Notes: generated from the letters alone by a model not told the origin. Shown: positions 26,280 through 37,376, numbered from the stretch's first letter. The stretch is 47,816 nt of DNA from Candidatus Sumerlaeota bacterium (GCA_012513815.1 JAAZBM010000012.1:1-47816), one strand, 5' to 3'. Numbers and translations: made by a program.

Positions 26280-28415
26280 TCACGATTCTTGGTCGATTCG
26301 GCTAAATTCGATTCCGGTGCGATGTTTGTTTTTTGCCAGTTGCATCGCCTTGTTCGCTAGCAAGAACAGCTCGTTGAAATCCTCGCTGTCGTCGGGGAAA
26401 ATGGCGATGCCGATGTTGCACTTGACGGAGACGAGCTCGGAGGAACGTGCAACCTTGAATCCGGAGTTGAGTTGCTCGCGAATCGAAATGGCAAACTGCG
26501 TTAAGCGTTCGTAGGAAACCTGATATTTATCGTTTATGAAAACATAGAATTCGCCCCCGCCATGACGACCGATAAAACCGACGTTGACGGGGATAATTTC
26601 GGACAGGGAACGACCGATGAAGGCAATCATCTGGTCGCCAAACTCGTAGCCGAAGCTTGTATTTTGGGAGCGATAGTTGTTGATGCCGATAAAGAACAGC
26701 GCCCCAATGTCGTTGGTATTCTTGAGCGTGGCAATGGCATTGTTCATGTTCGTGAAGAAAACCGGTTTGGTCAAAACGTGGTTCTTTATGTCGGCGTCTT
26801 TCAACATCTTCAAACGCTTGTGTTCGCGCCGTTCAAGAGTCGTATCAATACAAATGCCAATGATGCGACGGACAACGCCATCCGCGTCTTTACGCGCGAC
26901 CATGTTGTAATTCCACCAAGCTTTGTTTTCATCTTCGTCCATAATTATAAACTCGCCATGCGCGGGCTTGCCGGTGGTTATCAGGATTTCCTGCTGATGA
27001 CGAATCTTGCTCATGTCATAGGCCGACAGATGGATCGCCTGCTCGAACTCGAGTTGCGTCATTATTTCTTTCAGGCCAAGAATACCAAAATACTTCGAGT
27101 ACTGTATGTGGATGATGCGCTTCTCCCAGTCCATCTCAAAAAGCAAAGCCCTACGTTTGCTCAGGAACATCTCGCGCAGCAAGTGGTCAACCTCGGCCGC
27201 TTCGCGTTCACGGCGAAGGATATCCAGAATTTTGTTGCATTCTTCGGTAATGACCGTCAGCTCGGTGCGCTTGCCCACGCTGTAGACATGGAGGGTCCCT
27301 TTGCCGGCAATAATGCGGCGCAACTCGCTGATGATTTTGTCAATGGGCACAAACAAAATGCGATTGATGTAGGACAAGCCGAACCATATCAACAGAACGA
27401 TAAAGCCCGCCAACGCGCCGAACTTCCACGTGATGAACTTGCTGTAGATGCCCGTCTCTTGTGCCGTGACGGAGTGAACAATGAGCCATTGTGAGAAGGG
27501 AAGTTTGATGTAGTTGAACAAGACCTCGGTGCCGTTTTTGTTTTTGAAACTGGCGTTACCTTCCATGGTATCCATGGAGTTCTGCACCGTCTGCACAAGG
27601 ATGCGGTATTCGTTTGTCTCGGACAATTGGGTGATGTTTTTCAAGTTGTGTTTTTTGTCCGAAAACAGATAGTCGCCATGACGCGAGAAAATTGACAACT
27701 GCCCCGGATATGTTTTGCGGGTGTCAAGGAATCTGTCCAGACTCGACAGCGGAACATAGCCCGCGATGCCGCCAATCATCAGGGATTTCTCGTTAAGTAT
27801 CACCTTGGCCATGAACAGACTGCTCTGCAGCTCGGAGCCGTCGCCCTTGTCCCACAACACAAAGTCGTAATAGAAATGCCCAGTCGCGGGATTGACAATG
27901 GCTTGGAGGATGTCTGTCGTGATATTATCGCCACCGGTTTTGCCAAAAGGATGACCATGAATATCGAAGACGAAATACCCGTCCATGTCTTTGCTGTGTT
28001 TGTGCGAGTATTGGCAGAAACTGTTAATGAACAAGTTGACATAATCATCAATCGCCATTTGGGGTTTCAAGGTCGCGCTTGTCGTTCCGGAGGAATAGAC
28101 CGTGTTGCTAGTCATGTTCACATCGCCCGGCAAATAACTCAAAATCGTGCGCAGAGTTTGTGTCGATTCTTGATTGACAGCATTGATAAACATCGGGATA
28201 TGATAAACATCCTCGAAAAACTCCATCTGCTTTTTCTGGTAAGTTATGAACTCGTTGACCGACGACTCGTTCTCTTTGAGCCATCCGGTAATACTTTGCA
28301 GTTGCAGTTGTTCGGTGCGGCTATAGTAGTCGTAGATCACCATGATGAACGCCGCTACGACGGGGAACATCGTTATCAAAAAACTGAGGATGCTTATTCT
28401 TGTTTTTATTTTCAT
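26280..28415 (-). CDS. Membrane GGDEF-family sensor protein with degenerate motif (GGGEF)
   Basis: A 711-residue paralogue of the neighbouring cyclase with the same layout: an N-terminal membrane segment (about 8-30), a large periplasmic sensor region, a second membrane segment near ALAGFIVLLIWFGLSYI, a cytoplasmic HAMP/PAS-like stretch and a C-terminal GGDEF domain. The catalytic loop reads RHGGGEF (about residue 617), so the third position of the motif, normally Asp or Glu and needed for metal binding and catalysis, is Gly. The domain also has MNNAIATLKNTND where active enzymes usually keep a substrate-contacting D-x-L-TGL-x-NR element. It may therefore be catalytically inactive and act as a sensor or GTP-binding partner. 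Its start is only 48 nt from that of a divergent gene. Confidence 0.9.
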   Translation of the reverse strand: MKIKTRISILSFLITMFPVVAAFIMVIYDYYSRTEQLQLQSITGWLKENESSVNEFITYQKKQMEFFEDVYHIPMFINAVNQESTQTLRTILSYLPGDVNMTSNTVYSSGTTSATLKPQMAIDDYVNLFINSFCQYSHKHSKDMDGYFVFDIHGHPFGKTGGDNITTDILQAIVNPATGHFYYDFVLWDKGDGSELQSSLFMAKVILNEKSLMIGGIAGYVPLSSLDRFLDTRKTYPGQLSIFSRHGDYLFSDKKHNLKNITQLSETNEYRILVQTVQNSMDTMEGNASFKNKNGTEVLFNYIKLPFSQWLIVHSVTAQETGIYSKFITWKFGALAGFIVLLIWFGLSYINRILFVPIDKIISELRRIIAGKGTLHVYSVGKRTELTVITEECNKILDILRREREAAEVDHLLREMFLSKRRALLFEMDWEKRIIHIQYSKYFGILGLKEIMTQLEFEQAIHLSAYDMSKIRHQQEILITTGKPAHGEFIIMDEDENKAWWNYNMVARKDADGVVRRIIGICIDTTLERREHKRLKMLKDADIKNHVLTKPVFFTNMNNAIATLKNTNDIGALFFIGINNYRSQNTSFGYEFGDQMIAFIGRSLSEIIPVNVGFIGRHGGGEFYVFINDKYQVSYERLTQFAISIREQLNSGFKVARSSELVSVKCNIGIAIFPDDSEDFNELFLLANKAMQLAKNKHRTGIEFSRIDQES

Positions 28416-28463
28416 AATGTACTATAATTTATAATATATTACAGCCACCCCAAAAGGTTAAAA

Positions 28464-29840
28464 ATGATTAAATCAATCTTTTCTATTTCTATTTTTTTTT
28501 CTGCCGCAATCTTGTCGGCGGCACCCACAACATCTCCTGACCTTGGAACGACTTTTCCGCTTAGGCTGTCGGACTTGAGCAACACGGTCGCGTTAGCGCA
28601 GAACCGCGCGACAGCAGCGCAAAATCTGCGTGACCTTGTCAATGAATCGTTCAAGGACGCGCAACCAGATATCACTTCGGAAACGGTACGCGGCAAACTC
28701 AAGGGCGGCATGTGGGCTTGCGGGCTGCTCGAAATCCCCATGGAGAGCGCGCATAACGCGCTCCAATCGCTCCTGACAAGATATGAATTGCTGGATGAAG
28801 ACCTCGGCAAGAAAACACTCGAACTGACGTTCGGACTTTTCGCGTTTGACTTCAAAGAAGAAGTGACCAGTATCGCGCTCACGACAAAGTACCCCAAGCA
28901 TTTCGCGTCGGCGGTGCTCTATCTGCGGCGGCTTGATAAAACCGAACAAGAAACATGGGAGAGGTTCCGCCCCGAAATGGAGAAACGCTGGCCTGAATGG
29001 CAAGAGCAGCCGATTCTCAAGGCACTTTCGCTTATCTGCGACCAACGGGAACCCATCCAACCACCGCCGCTGCGCACGATTCTCGGACAACAATTCATGC
29101 CCGGCAAACCTGTCATTTATTCGTTCCAACGCAACAACCGTGACTTTGAGGGACTCGTCGTCATCCGCCGCGCCGATGGTAGATTTGCTCGCAACGCGGA
29201 GGGGAATATCTGGAGCGTGCCGCAACTCACCCGGTCAAATAGCGCGCTGCCCGGCTTTATCTCCAACGGAAGCACACCGCAAGGCATCCACACCATCATG
29301 GGCGTCGGACAGGAGACGAACCCTTACATCGGGCGTACTCCATATATCGAAACGGCGCTACCTATCGAGAAAACACCGGCGGAGTTTTTCCACGAACCTA
29401 AGTACGAGAACACATCGTGGACAATGACGCTCTACACGGATATGCTGCCCACGGAATGGCAAAACTACTGGCCGACGCAACTGGCGTGGTACGCCGGAAA
29501 AGCCGGTAGATGCTACATGTATAGTCACGGAACCACCATCGACCCCGACTATTATCTCGGGATGCCATGGTACCCGAATACGCCCTCGCTGGGATGTTTG
29601 ACCTGCAAGGAAATCTGGAATCCCGCGACGGGCAAGGCTTTCCAAAGCGATCAGTTGGCACTCTATAACGCGTGGATCAGCGCCTGCCACAACCTGAATC
29701 CGCATCAAGTGTGGACGCTCAAGACGCCACCGAATGAGAAGCTGACCGGCTATTGCGCCGTCATCGAACTCGACAACGCGCAGCGACCTGTCGCCCTCGC
29801 CGAGGTGCTCAACGAGATTATGTTGGCGGACAAAAGATAA
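28464..29840 (+). CDS. Secreted protein with an L,D-transpeptidase-like signature
   Basis: A 458-residue exported protein with a signal peptide (ending near ILSAAP) and a good ribosome site (AAAAGG before the ATG). The first 200 residues look helical and match nothing I recognise. The C-terminal half contains MYSHGTTIDPDYY and, about 25 residues on, TPSLGCLTCKEIW. A conserved His-Gly followed by Ser-x-Gly-Cys is the catalytic signature of YkuD-type L,D-transpeptidases, which cross-link or trim peptidoglycan. The spacing and the GVGQETNPYIGRTPYI stretch are consistent but not decisive. It is divergent from the GGGEF gene. If it is not a transpeptidase, it is an unknown secreted protein. Confidence 0.6.
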   Translation: MIKSIFSISIFFSAAILSAAPTTSPDLGTTFPLRLSDLSNTVALAQNRATAAQNLRDLVNESFKDAQPDITSETVRGKLKGGMWACGLLEIPMESAHNALQSLLTRYELLDEDLGKKTLELTFGLFAFDFKEEVTSIALTTKYPKHFASAVLYLRRLDKTEQETWERFRPEMEKRWPEWQEQPILKALSLICDQREPIQPPPLRTILGQQFMPGKPVIYSFQRNNRDFEGLVVIRRADGRFARNAEGNIWSVPQLTRSNSALPGFISNGSTPQGIHTIMGVGQETNPYIGRTPYIETALPIEKTPAEFFHEPKYENTSWTMTLYTDMLPTEWQNYWPTQLAWYAGKAGRCYMYSHGTTIDPDYYLGMPWYPNTPSLGCLTCKEIWNPATGKAFQSDQLALYNAWISACHNLNPHQVWTLKTPPNEKLTGYCAVIELDNAQRPVALAEVLNEIMLADKR

Positions 29841-29913
29841 TATCACGTACCCGAATTTCCACACGGGGCAGATGTGTCTAAACGAGATTCCAACATAAAG
29901 AAAAGAGAAGAAA

Positions 29914-31734
29914 ATGTTGTTCAACTATCATATCCCTGTCATGGCAGCCGCAACCATGTTGCTCATGACGATGACGCCAACACCGGCGGTCGCGCAGTCA
30001 CCCACAAGCAAAAACTATGTTTCGGGACCGATGCTCGCGATGGATGACTTGGGACGGAAACTCCCGACGGCAAGCGAGTCGAAAACAATCGCGTTTGACG
30101 GCAAGCATTATGTGGGAATGTTTTATTTCCTGTGGATGGGCGAACACGGCACGGATGGCCCTTACGATATTACCAAAATCGTCGAGGCAAATCCCACGGC
30201 GGTCAACAACGCGAATCACTCGGCGTGGGGGCCGATGAACGCCTTCCACTTCTGGGGCGAGCCGCTCTATGACTATTACTTCAGTAGCGACGTTTGGGTC
30301 ATGCGCAAGCACATCGAAGAACTGACGAACGCGAATGTCGACTTCCTCTATATTGATGTCACGAACGCATACACCTACCTCAGCAACGCCTACTGGCTCA
30401 TGTCCACAATCAACGATTTCCTGCAACAGGGATGGGACGCGCCGAAGATCGTTTTCTACACGAACACGAACTCGGCCTATGTGGCGGACCAGCTCTATCA
30501 GTACATTTATCAGCGAAACATTTTCCCCGACACATGGTTCAAGATTAACGGAAAACCGGTGATTGTCGCCGACCCCACAAGTATGTCGCAGGAACAAAAG
30601 TCTTACTTTGAAATCCGCAAACCGCAGTGGCCGAATGAAACAGCGAAGAATAACGCATGGCCGTGGATGGACTTCACGCGGCCGCAACGCGTTTTCTATA
30701 ACGCGTCGGGCACGGGCGAGGCCATCAGTGTCTCGGTGGCGCAACACGCCGGAACAATCCGATTCAGCGACTCCGCGTTCTATGGCAACCGCACGAACCG
30801 CGGCCGCAGCTGGCACAACAACACGCACGGCGTGACCAATGATTCCTATCTGAATGGCTACAACTTTGCCGAGCAATGGACACGGGCAATTTCGGTCAAT
30901 GTGCCGTATGTTCTCGTCACGGGTTGGAACGAATGGGTCGCGCAACGATTCACTTATGCGAACGGCGTCGTGACTTTTGTCGATTGCGCGTCCACGGAAT
31001 ATAGCCGCGATATCGAAATGACAAAGGGCAAGTATTTCGACAATTATTACATGCAACTCATCTCGTCTATCCGAAAGTACAAGGGCGCGCCCGAGACGGT
31101 CAAACAAAACGAACGCAAAACAATCGACCTGAACGGAAGCTTTGACCAGTGGGACAGCGTCGCGGTGGCGTACAACGATTTCATGGGCGACACCATGCCG
31201 CGCAACGCACAGGGATGGGGCAACCGGACACTGACCAACAACACCGGACGCAATGATATCGCGCTCGCGAAGGTCGCGCACGACCTTCAGAATCTCTACT
31301 TCTATGTCGAGACAACGGGAACCATCACGACGCCGGACAGCGCCTCGTCGTGGATGCAACTCTTCCTCGACACGGACGAGAACAATCAGGGCTGGTACGG
31401 CTATGACTACATCGCGAACTATCAGTGGAAGTCAGCCGGAAAGACAACGTTGGCCAAAGCAACATCGCTCGACAACGCCTATCAGTTTATCGTCGTCGCG
31501 GATTTGGATTACAAAATTCAGGACAACAAGATGATGATAAAAGTTCCGTTGGAGCAGCTTGGTCTCGCGAATGCGACAACACTGAAATTCGAGTTCAAGT
31601 GGGGAGACAGCACTTCCACGCTCGACACCATGGAAAAGATGTATACCGACGGCGACACCGCGCCCATCGGCCGACTGAACTTTAGCTTCGTTGCTGACCC
31701 GCCCGCAGGCATCGACGATAGCTCGCTGTACTAA
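29914..31734 (+). CDS. Secreted GH99-like glycoside hydrolase with CBM9-like C-terminus
   Basis: A 606-residue exported protein with a signal peptide (ending near PAVAQS) and a purine-rich ribosome site. The catalytic part (about 60-380) has YFLWMGEHG, FHFWGEPLYDYY, NANVDFLYIDVTNAY and VPYVLVTGWNEWVAQRF. The last of these, a strand ending in WNEW, is characteristic of GH99-like and WbsX-type barrels. The C-terminal 200 residues begin TIDLNGSFDQWDSV and contain DIALAKVAHDLQNLYFYVET, a pattern seen in CBM9/DOMON-like carbohydrate-binding domains. The polysaccharide target is unknown; GH99 enzymes act on alpha-mannosides. A close paralogue follows. The exact family needs a profile search. Confidence 0.8.
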   Translation: MLFNYHIPVMAAATMLLMTMTPTPAVAQSPTSKNYVSGPMLAMDDLGRKLPTASESKTIAFDGKHYVGMFYFLWMGEHGTDGPYDITKIVEANPTAVNNANHSAWGPMNAFHFWGEPLYDYYFSSDVWVMRKHIEELTNANVDFLYIDVTNAYTYLSNAYWLMSTINDFLQQGWDAPKIVFYTNTNSAYVADQLYQYIYQRNIFPDTWFKINGKPVIVADPTSMSQEQKSYFEIRKPQWPNETAKNNAWPWMDFTRPQRVFYNASGTGEAISVSVAQHAGTIRFSDSAFYGNRTNRGRSWHNNTHGVTNDSYLNGYNFAEQWTRAISVNVPYVLVTGWNEWVAQRFTYANGVVTFVDCASTEYSRDIEMTKGKYFDNYYMQLISSIRKYKGAPETVKQNERKTIDLNGSFDQWDSVAVAYNDFMGDTMPRNAQGWGNRTLTNNTGRNDIALAKVAHDLQNLYFYVETTGTITTPDSASSWMQLFLDTDENNQGWYGYDYIANYQWKSAGKTTLAKATSLDNAYQFIVVADLDYKIQDNKMMIKVPLEQLGLANATTLKFEFKWGDSTSTLDTMEKMYTDGDTAPIGRLNFSFVADPPAGIDDSSLY

Positions 31735-31764
31735 GCGGCAGGCAAACACATTTCGCATCACACG

Positions 31765-31805
31765 CCCCGCGCATGAAGACGAAACCATGCGTGGGGTTTT
31801 TCGAT
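31765..31805 (+). terminator. Intrinsic terminator between the paired glycosidase genes
   Basis: CCCCGCGCATG and CATGCGTGGGG form an 11-bp stem (one G-T pair) with a loop of about 10 nt, followed by TTTTTCG. It lies 31 nt past the first glycosidase stop codon, so the second paralogue probably has its own promoter or is read at a lower level. Confidence 0.85.
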
Positions 31806-31849
31806 GATAACTGTAGTCATAGGTGTGAGGCGCAAGGATAAAAAATAAT

Positions 31850-33658
31850 ATGAAACTGCTTTCGGCAATGATTACCATCACGGCAACGATGATGCTCTTG
31901 AACACCAACGCGGACGCGGCGCGGACAACACCTCCCGTCGTCGCGATGGACGACCTCGGGCGCGCGCTGACGATGCCCACCACGGACACAAGTCGGACAT
32001 CGCGCACCGTCGGGCTTTTCTATTTCCTGTGGCTTGGTGAACACGGCGAGACAGGCCCGCACGATAACACGCGCATCACGACGGAACACCCCGAGGCAAT
32101 CCATGACGCGAATCATCCGGCGTGGGGACCGATGGGCGCGCAACACTTCTGGGGCGAACCGCTCTACGGCTACTATTACAGCAGTGACGAATGGGTCATG
32201 CGCAAACATATCGAGGAGCTTACGAACGCGAATATCGACTTCCTCTACATCGATGTGACCAACACCTTTATCTATGAGAACAACGCGAAGAAACTGATGC
32301 AAATTATGCACGAGTTCAACGAGCAGGGTTTCCGCGCGCCGCAAATTGTATTTTACACCAACACCGCATCCGGACAGGTTGCCCAGCAACTCTACGATAA
32401 GATTTACGCGAACAAATATTGCCCGGACACATGGTACAGCATTGACGGCAAGCCGCTCATCATTGCGTATTTGGATCAGATGACGCCCGCGCTCCGCGAG
32501 TTCTTCGCTGTGCGCGAACCACAATGGCCCAACGAAGCGTCACGCGACAATGCGTGGCCATGGATGGATTTCACGCGGCCGCAGCGAGTGTTCAAGGATA
32601 GCAATGGCAACCCCGAAGTTGTTAATGTGTCGGTTGCGCAACACGCCGGAACAGTCAGATTCAGTGACTCCGCTTTTTACGGCGACCACACAAACCGCGG
32701 CCGTAGCTGGCACAACGGGGCGCCGGGCGTGTCGGAGAACGCCTATCAATTCGGCTATAATGTGCAGGAACAATGGGACAGGGCAATGGCCGTCAATGTT
32801 CCGTATGTCCTTGTGACGGGATGGAACGAATGGGTCGCGGGACGCATGAAACTCGATGAGGATAAACCGATTTCGTTTGTCGATTGCGCCTCGACCGAAT
32901 ACAGCCGGGATATCGAACCCGCGCGCGGAAAGTATTTTGATAACTACTACATTCAACTCATCGCGAACGTCCGCAAGTATAAGGGAATAACGCCGCTGAC
33001 AACCGACACGCAAAACATCACGATTGACCCGACGAACGCGAATTGGACGCAACAATGGCAGAAGGTCACGACGACGTTCCACGACTATCGCGGCGACACG
33101 ACGCCACGCAACGCCAAGGCCTTTGGCACGACGCTTACGAATAACACCGGACGCAACGATATCACGCTCGCGAAAGTGGCTCACGACGACAACAACATTT
33201 ATTTCTATGCGGAAACCGCCGCCCCGCTGACTACGCCGACGGCGCATAATCCGCTGTCAAGCGCAGGTGCAGGCGGCGACCCGAAGAAACAGGGAACATG
33301 GATGCAAGTCCTTGTCAACACGGATAACAAGCAAACGGGATGGTACGGGTACGACTATATCATCAACAAGGAATGGCAACAACCCGGTACGACGACGCTA
33401 GCCAAGGCAATGAAGGACGGCAAGGAGTATAGTTTCGAAAACATTGCGCGAATTCCGTGTGCCACCAATGGAAATAAAATCATGGTCGTCGTGCCACGTA
33501 GCGCGCTCGGCATCAACAGCGACAACATTAGTCTTCAGTTCAAATGGATTGACAGCACCACCAACATCAACACCATCGAGCAACTTTACATTGATGGAGA
33601 TGCCGCGCCCATCGGCCGACCGGACTTCCCATACATCGCCGGAAGCAATCACAAGTAA
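31850..33658 (+). CDS. Secreted GH99-like glycoside hydrolase, second paralogue
   Basis: A 602-residue paralogue of the preceding gene with the same layout: a signal peptide (ending near TNADAA), a GH99-like barrel and a CBM9-like C-terminal domain. Shared landmarks are YFLWLGEHG, HFWGEPLYGYYY, VAQHAGTVRFSDSAFYG, NRGRSWHN and VTGWNEWVAGR. The C-terminal domain has a glycine-rich insertion (LSSAGAGGDPKKQG, about residue 475) that the first copy lacks. AAGGA lies about 11 nt before the ATG. The terminator between the copies and their moderate divergence suggest separate regulation or different substrates. The function remains family-level only. Confidence 0.8.
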   Translation: MKLLSAMITITATMMLLNTNADAARTTPPVVAMDDLGRALTMPTTDTSRTSRTVGLFYFLWLGEHGETGPHDNTRITTEHPEAIHDANHPAWGPMGAQHFWGEPLYGYYYSSDEWVMRKHIEELTNANIDFLYIDVTNTFIYENNAKKLMQIMHEFNEQGFRAPQIVFYTNTASGQVAQQLYDKIYANKYCPDTWYSIDGKPLIIAYLDQMTPALREFFAVREPQWPNEASRDNAWPWMDFTRPQRVFKDSNGNPEVVNVSVAQHAGTVRFSDSAFYGDHTNRGRSWHNGAPGVSENAYQFGYNVQEQWDRAMAVNVPYVLVTGWNEWVAGRMKLDEDKPISFVDCASTEYSRDIEPARGKYFDNYYIQLIANVRKYKGITPLTTDTQNITIDPTNANWTQQWQKVTTTFHDYRGDTTPRNAKAFGTTLTNNTGRNDITLAKVAHDDNNIYFYAETAAPLTTPTAHNPLSSAGAGGDPKKQGTWMQVLVNTDNKQTGWYGYDYIINKEWQQPGTTTLAKAMKDGKEYSFENIARIPCATNGNKIMVVVPRSALGINSDNISLQFKWIDSTTNINTIEQLYIDGDAAPIGRPDFPYIAGSNHK

Positions 33659-35191
<1,533 letters not shown>

Positions 35192-35220
35192 ACGCCCCCA
35201 ACAAACCGACAAAACAAACA

Positions 35221-35251
35221 GCGCGCGACCTGCCACAAACAGCTCGCGCGC
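35221..35251. terminator. Bidirectional hairpin terminator between ahcY and the nucleoside hydrolase
   Basis: GCGCGCGA and TCGCGCGC are perfect 8-bp arms around a 15-nt loop between two convergent genes. The plus side is followed by TTATATATTTG and the minus side by TGTTTGTTTTG. Either sense could terminate. Confidence 0.65.
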
Positions 35252-35287
35252 TTATATATTTGTAATTGTTTGCCTTGGCAGAGGGGC

Positions 35288-36226
35288 TTATTTGCTGAAG
35301 GCGCGTAGGGAGGTGTGGATGAGGTTGATGAAGGCTTCGCGGTCGAGGTCGAGGAGAATTTGGCAGTTGGGGGACGACGGCGTGAGGTGGTAGTAGTCGA
35401 CGACGGTTTCGCCACGCGTGCGGGCACCGTGAAGTTCGATGTCGACGGCGAGGGTTTTGCTGACGAATATCTCGGGCGCGATGAGCCACGCGATTGTGCA
35501 TGGGTCGTGTAACGGCGGGCCGTCGAATTCCCATTTGGGGTCGGTGTGGTAGATGGCGAAGTATTTGAGTAGGTCGTGGAAGACGGTCGCGACTGGGTTG
35601 CCGATACTGCCGATGGCGTCGATTTCGCTGCTCATGATTTGGGCTTTGTGTGTGACATTCAGCGGGACCATGGTAACGGGGACACCGGAATCAATAACGA
35701 TTTTGGCGGCTTCGGGGTCAACGAGAATATTGAATTCGGCTGATGGTTGCCAGTTGCCGATGCCCATCGCGCCGCCCATGAAAGCGATGCGTTCGAGTTT
35801 GGTTTTTAGTTCGGGATAGACGCTCAAAAAGAGTGCCGCGTTGGTCATGGGACCGGTGACGACGAGCGTGATTTTCTCGGTGCTCTCGCGCAAGGTTTTG
35901 GCCATGAGTTCGATGGCGTGCATCGGTTGAGGGGCGAAGGCGGGTTGCGGGATTGTCGCGCCGTCGAGTCCGCTGTCGCCGTGGATGTTGTCCGCAATCA
36001 TGAGTGGATTGATGAGCGGCTTCCGGTTGCCACCGGCGACGGGTATGTCTGTGCGGCCCATCAACGTGAGCAACGCAAGCGCGTTGTGCAGCGTTTTCTC
36101 GGGACGTTGATTTCCGGCGGATGTCGTCACTGCCAACAAATCAATTTCATCCGAGGCAACGGCGAGCATCATTGCCAACGCGTCGTCGTGTCCGGGGTCG
36201 CAATCGAGAATGATTTTTTTCATCAT
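35288..36226 (-). CDS. Nucleoside hydrolase (inosine/uridine-preferring family)
   Basis: A 312-residue enzyme that cleaves the N-glycosidic bond of ribonucleosides to give base and ribose. The N-terminal calcium-binding motif DCDPGHDDALAMMLA is intact, as are PVAGGNRKPL, the LVVTGPMTNAALFL segment and the conserved HDPCTIAWLI near the C-terminus with its catalytic-site histidine. Length and layout match RihA/RihB-type enzymes, but the base preference cannot be read. AGAGA precedes the tandem ATGs. It converges with ahcY, whose product adenosine could be a substrate; that link is an inference. Confidence 0.95.
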   Translation of the reverse strand: MMKKIILDCDPGHDDALAMMLAVASDEIDLLAVTTSAGNQRPEKTLHNALALLTLMGRTDIPVAGGNRKPLINPLMIADNIHGDSGLDGATIPQPAFAPQPMHAIELMAKTLRESTEKITLVVTGPMTNAALFLSVYPELKTKLERIAFMGGAMGIGNWQPSAEFNILVDPEAAKIVIDSGVPVTMVPLNVTHKAQIMSSEIDAIGSIGNPVATVFHDLLKYFAIYHTDPKWEFDGPPLHDPCTIAWLIAPEIFVSKTLAVDIELHGARTRGETVVDYYHLTPSSPNCQILLDLDREAFINLIHTSLRAFSK

Positions 36227-36248
36227 TATCTCTCTTTACAATTGCGTG

Positions 36249-37376
36249 CTATTTGACCTTAATCAGTTCGTAGTCCTGCGTTCCCAAGCCGATTTTCTCG
36301 GCATGTTCGAGCGTCTCTTTCCACGCAACATTCGGGTTGCTATCCAAGAAGTGATCGTTGTGGCGATGCCAGTCATGTTTGTCGAGGTTATCGCTGAGTT
36401 GGCTGTTGGGCATTGGCGTCGCCGCGAGACACGCATCAACGCAAGCCTTGTCGAGCGCGACCGGGTCGAAGCTCGCGAACATTCCGATGTTCGGCAGAAT
36501 CGGCGCGTCATTTTCGCCGTGGCAATCGCAGTTGGGCGAGACATCAATCACAAGCGAAACATGGAAGTGCGGTCTGCCGTGGCAAACGGCCTGCGCGTAC
36601 TCCGCCATTTTCTTGTCGAGTTTCGCACCGGCATCCCAGTCTTGAACGTTGATTGCGTCAAAGGCGCAAGCACCGATACAGCGGCCGCATCCATTGCAGG
36701 TGTCAGGGTCGATATGCGCTTTGCCTTTGGCGCTGTACGAGATGGCTTGCGAGCCGCACTCGCGGGCACAGCGCTTGCAGCTGCGGCACAGCTTCTCGTC
36801 CACAATCGGCTTGCCCGACGAATGTTGATCCATCTTACCGGCGCGGCTTCCGCAGCCCATGCCGATGTTCTTGATTGCGCCGCCAAAGCCCGTTGCTTCG
36901 TGACCCTTGAAGTGGTTGAGGCTGATGAAAATGTCGGCATCCATGATGGCGTGTCCGATGTGCGCCATCTTGATAAACTCGCCGTTAACGACGGGAACAT
37001 CTATTTCATCTGTGCCCCGCAATCCATCACCAATGATGATTTGGCATCCGGTCGAGATGAAATTGAATCCATTGAGGGCGGCACATTCGAGATGCTCGAT
37101 TGCGTTCTTGCGGCTGCCCGGATAGAGCGTGTTGCAATCCGTCAAGAACGGAATTCCGCCGGAATCCTTGACGAGGTCGGCCACCGCGCGAGCATAGTTC
37201 GGACGCAAAAAGGCCAAATTGCCAAGCTCGCCAAAATGCATCTTGATGGCGACAAATTTACCTTTCATGTCGATGGTGCCGATACCGGCTTTTTTGCAAA
37301 CCTTCTTAAGTTTCTCCGGCAAACTCATGCCAAGCGGCACACGAAAATCAGTAAAATAAACTTTTGATTTAGCCAT
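36249..37376 (-). CDS. DUF362 iron-sulfur protein with two 4Fe-4S ferredoxin motifs
   Basis: A 375-residue protein from the ATG at 37376, which has GAGGT about 9 nt upstream; the frame itself opens ten codons earlier. The N-terminal 190 residues form a DUF362 domain (FVAIKMHFGELGN, RPNYARAVADLV, and SLNHFKGHEATGFGGAIKNIGMG). Two ferredoxin-type clusters follow: CRSCKRCARECG and CNGCGRCIGACAFDAI. After them comes a DUF362 tail with FASFDPVALDKACVD. These proteins are common in anaerobes, and their redox partner is unknown. Presence of the gene is consistent with an anaerobic lifestyle. The downstream nucleoside hydrolase gene starts 23 nt after the stop and may share a transcript. Confidence 0.93.
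   Translation of the reverse strand: MAKSKVYFTDFRVPLGMSLPEKLKKVCKKAGIGTIDMKGKFVAIKMHFGELGNLAFLRPNYARAVADLVKDSGGIPFLTDCNTLYPGSRKNAIEHLECAALNGFNFISTGCQIIIGDGLRGTDEIDVPVVNGEFIKMAHIGHAIMDADIFISLNHFKGHEATGFGGAIKNIGMGCGSRAGKMDQHSSGKPIVDEKLCRSCKRCARECGSQAISYSAKGKAHIDPDTCNGCGRCIGACAFDAINVQDWDAGAKLDKKMAEYAQAVCHGRPHFHVSLVIDVSPNCDCHGENDAPILPNIGMFASFDPVALDKACVDACLAATPMPNSQLSDNLDKHDWHRHNDHFLDSNPNVAWKETLEHAEKIGLGTQDYELIKVK

Noticed and set aside
29998-31359. Open frame of 453 codons antisense to the first glycosidase gene
   Set aside because: Arg/Val-rich composition typical of a shadow frame, no domain or ribosome site, and the sense gene is strongly supported.
36210-37367. Open frame of 385 codons antisense to the DUF362 gene
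   Set aside because: The opposite strand encodes two perfect ferredoxin motifs; this frame has no recognisable features.
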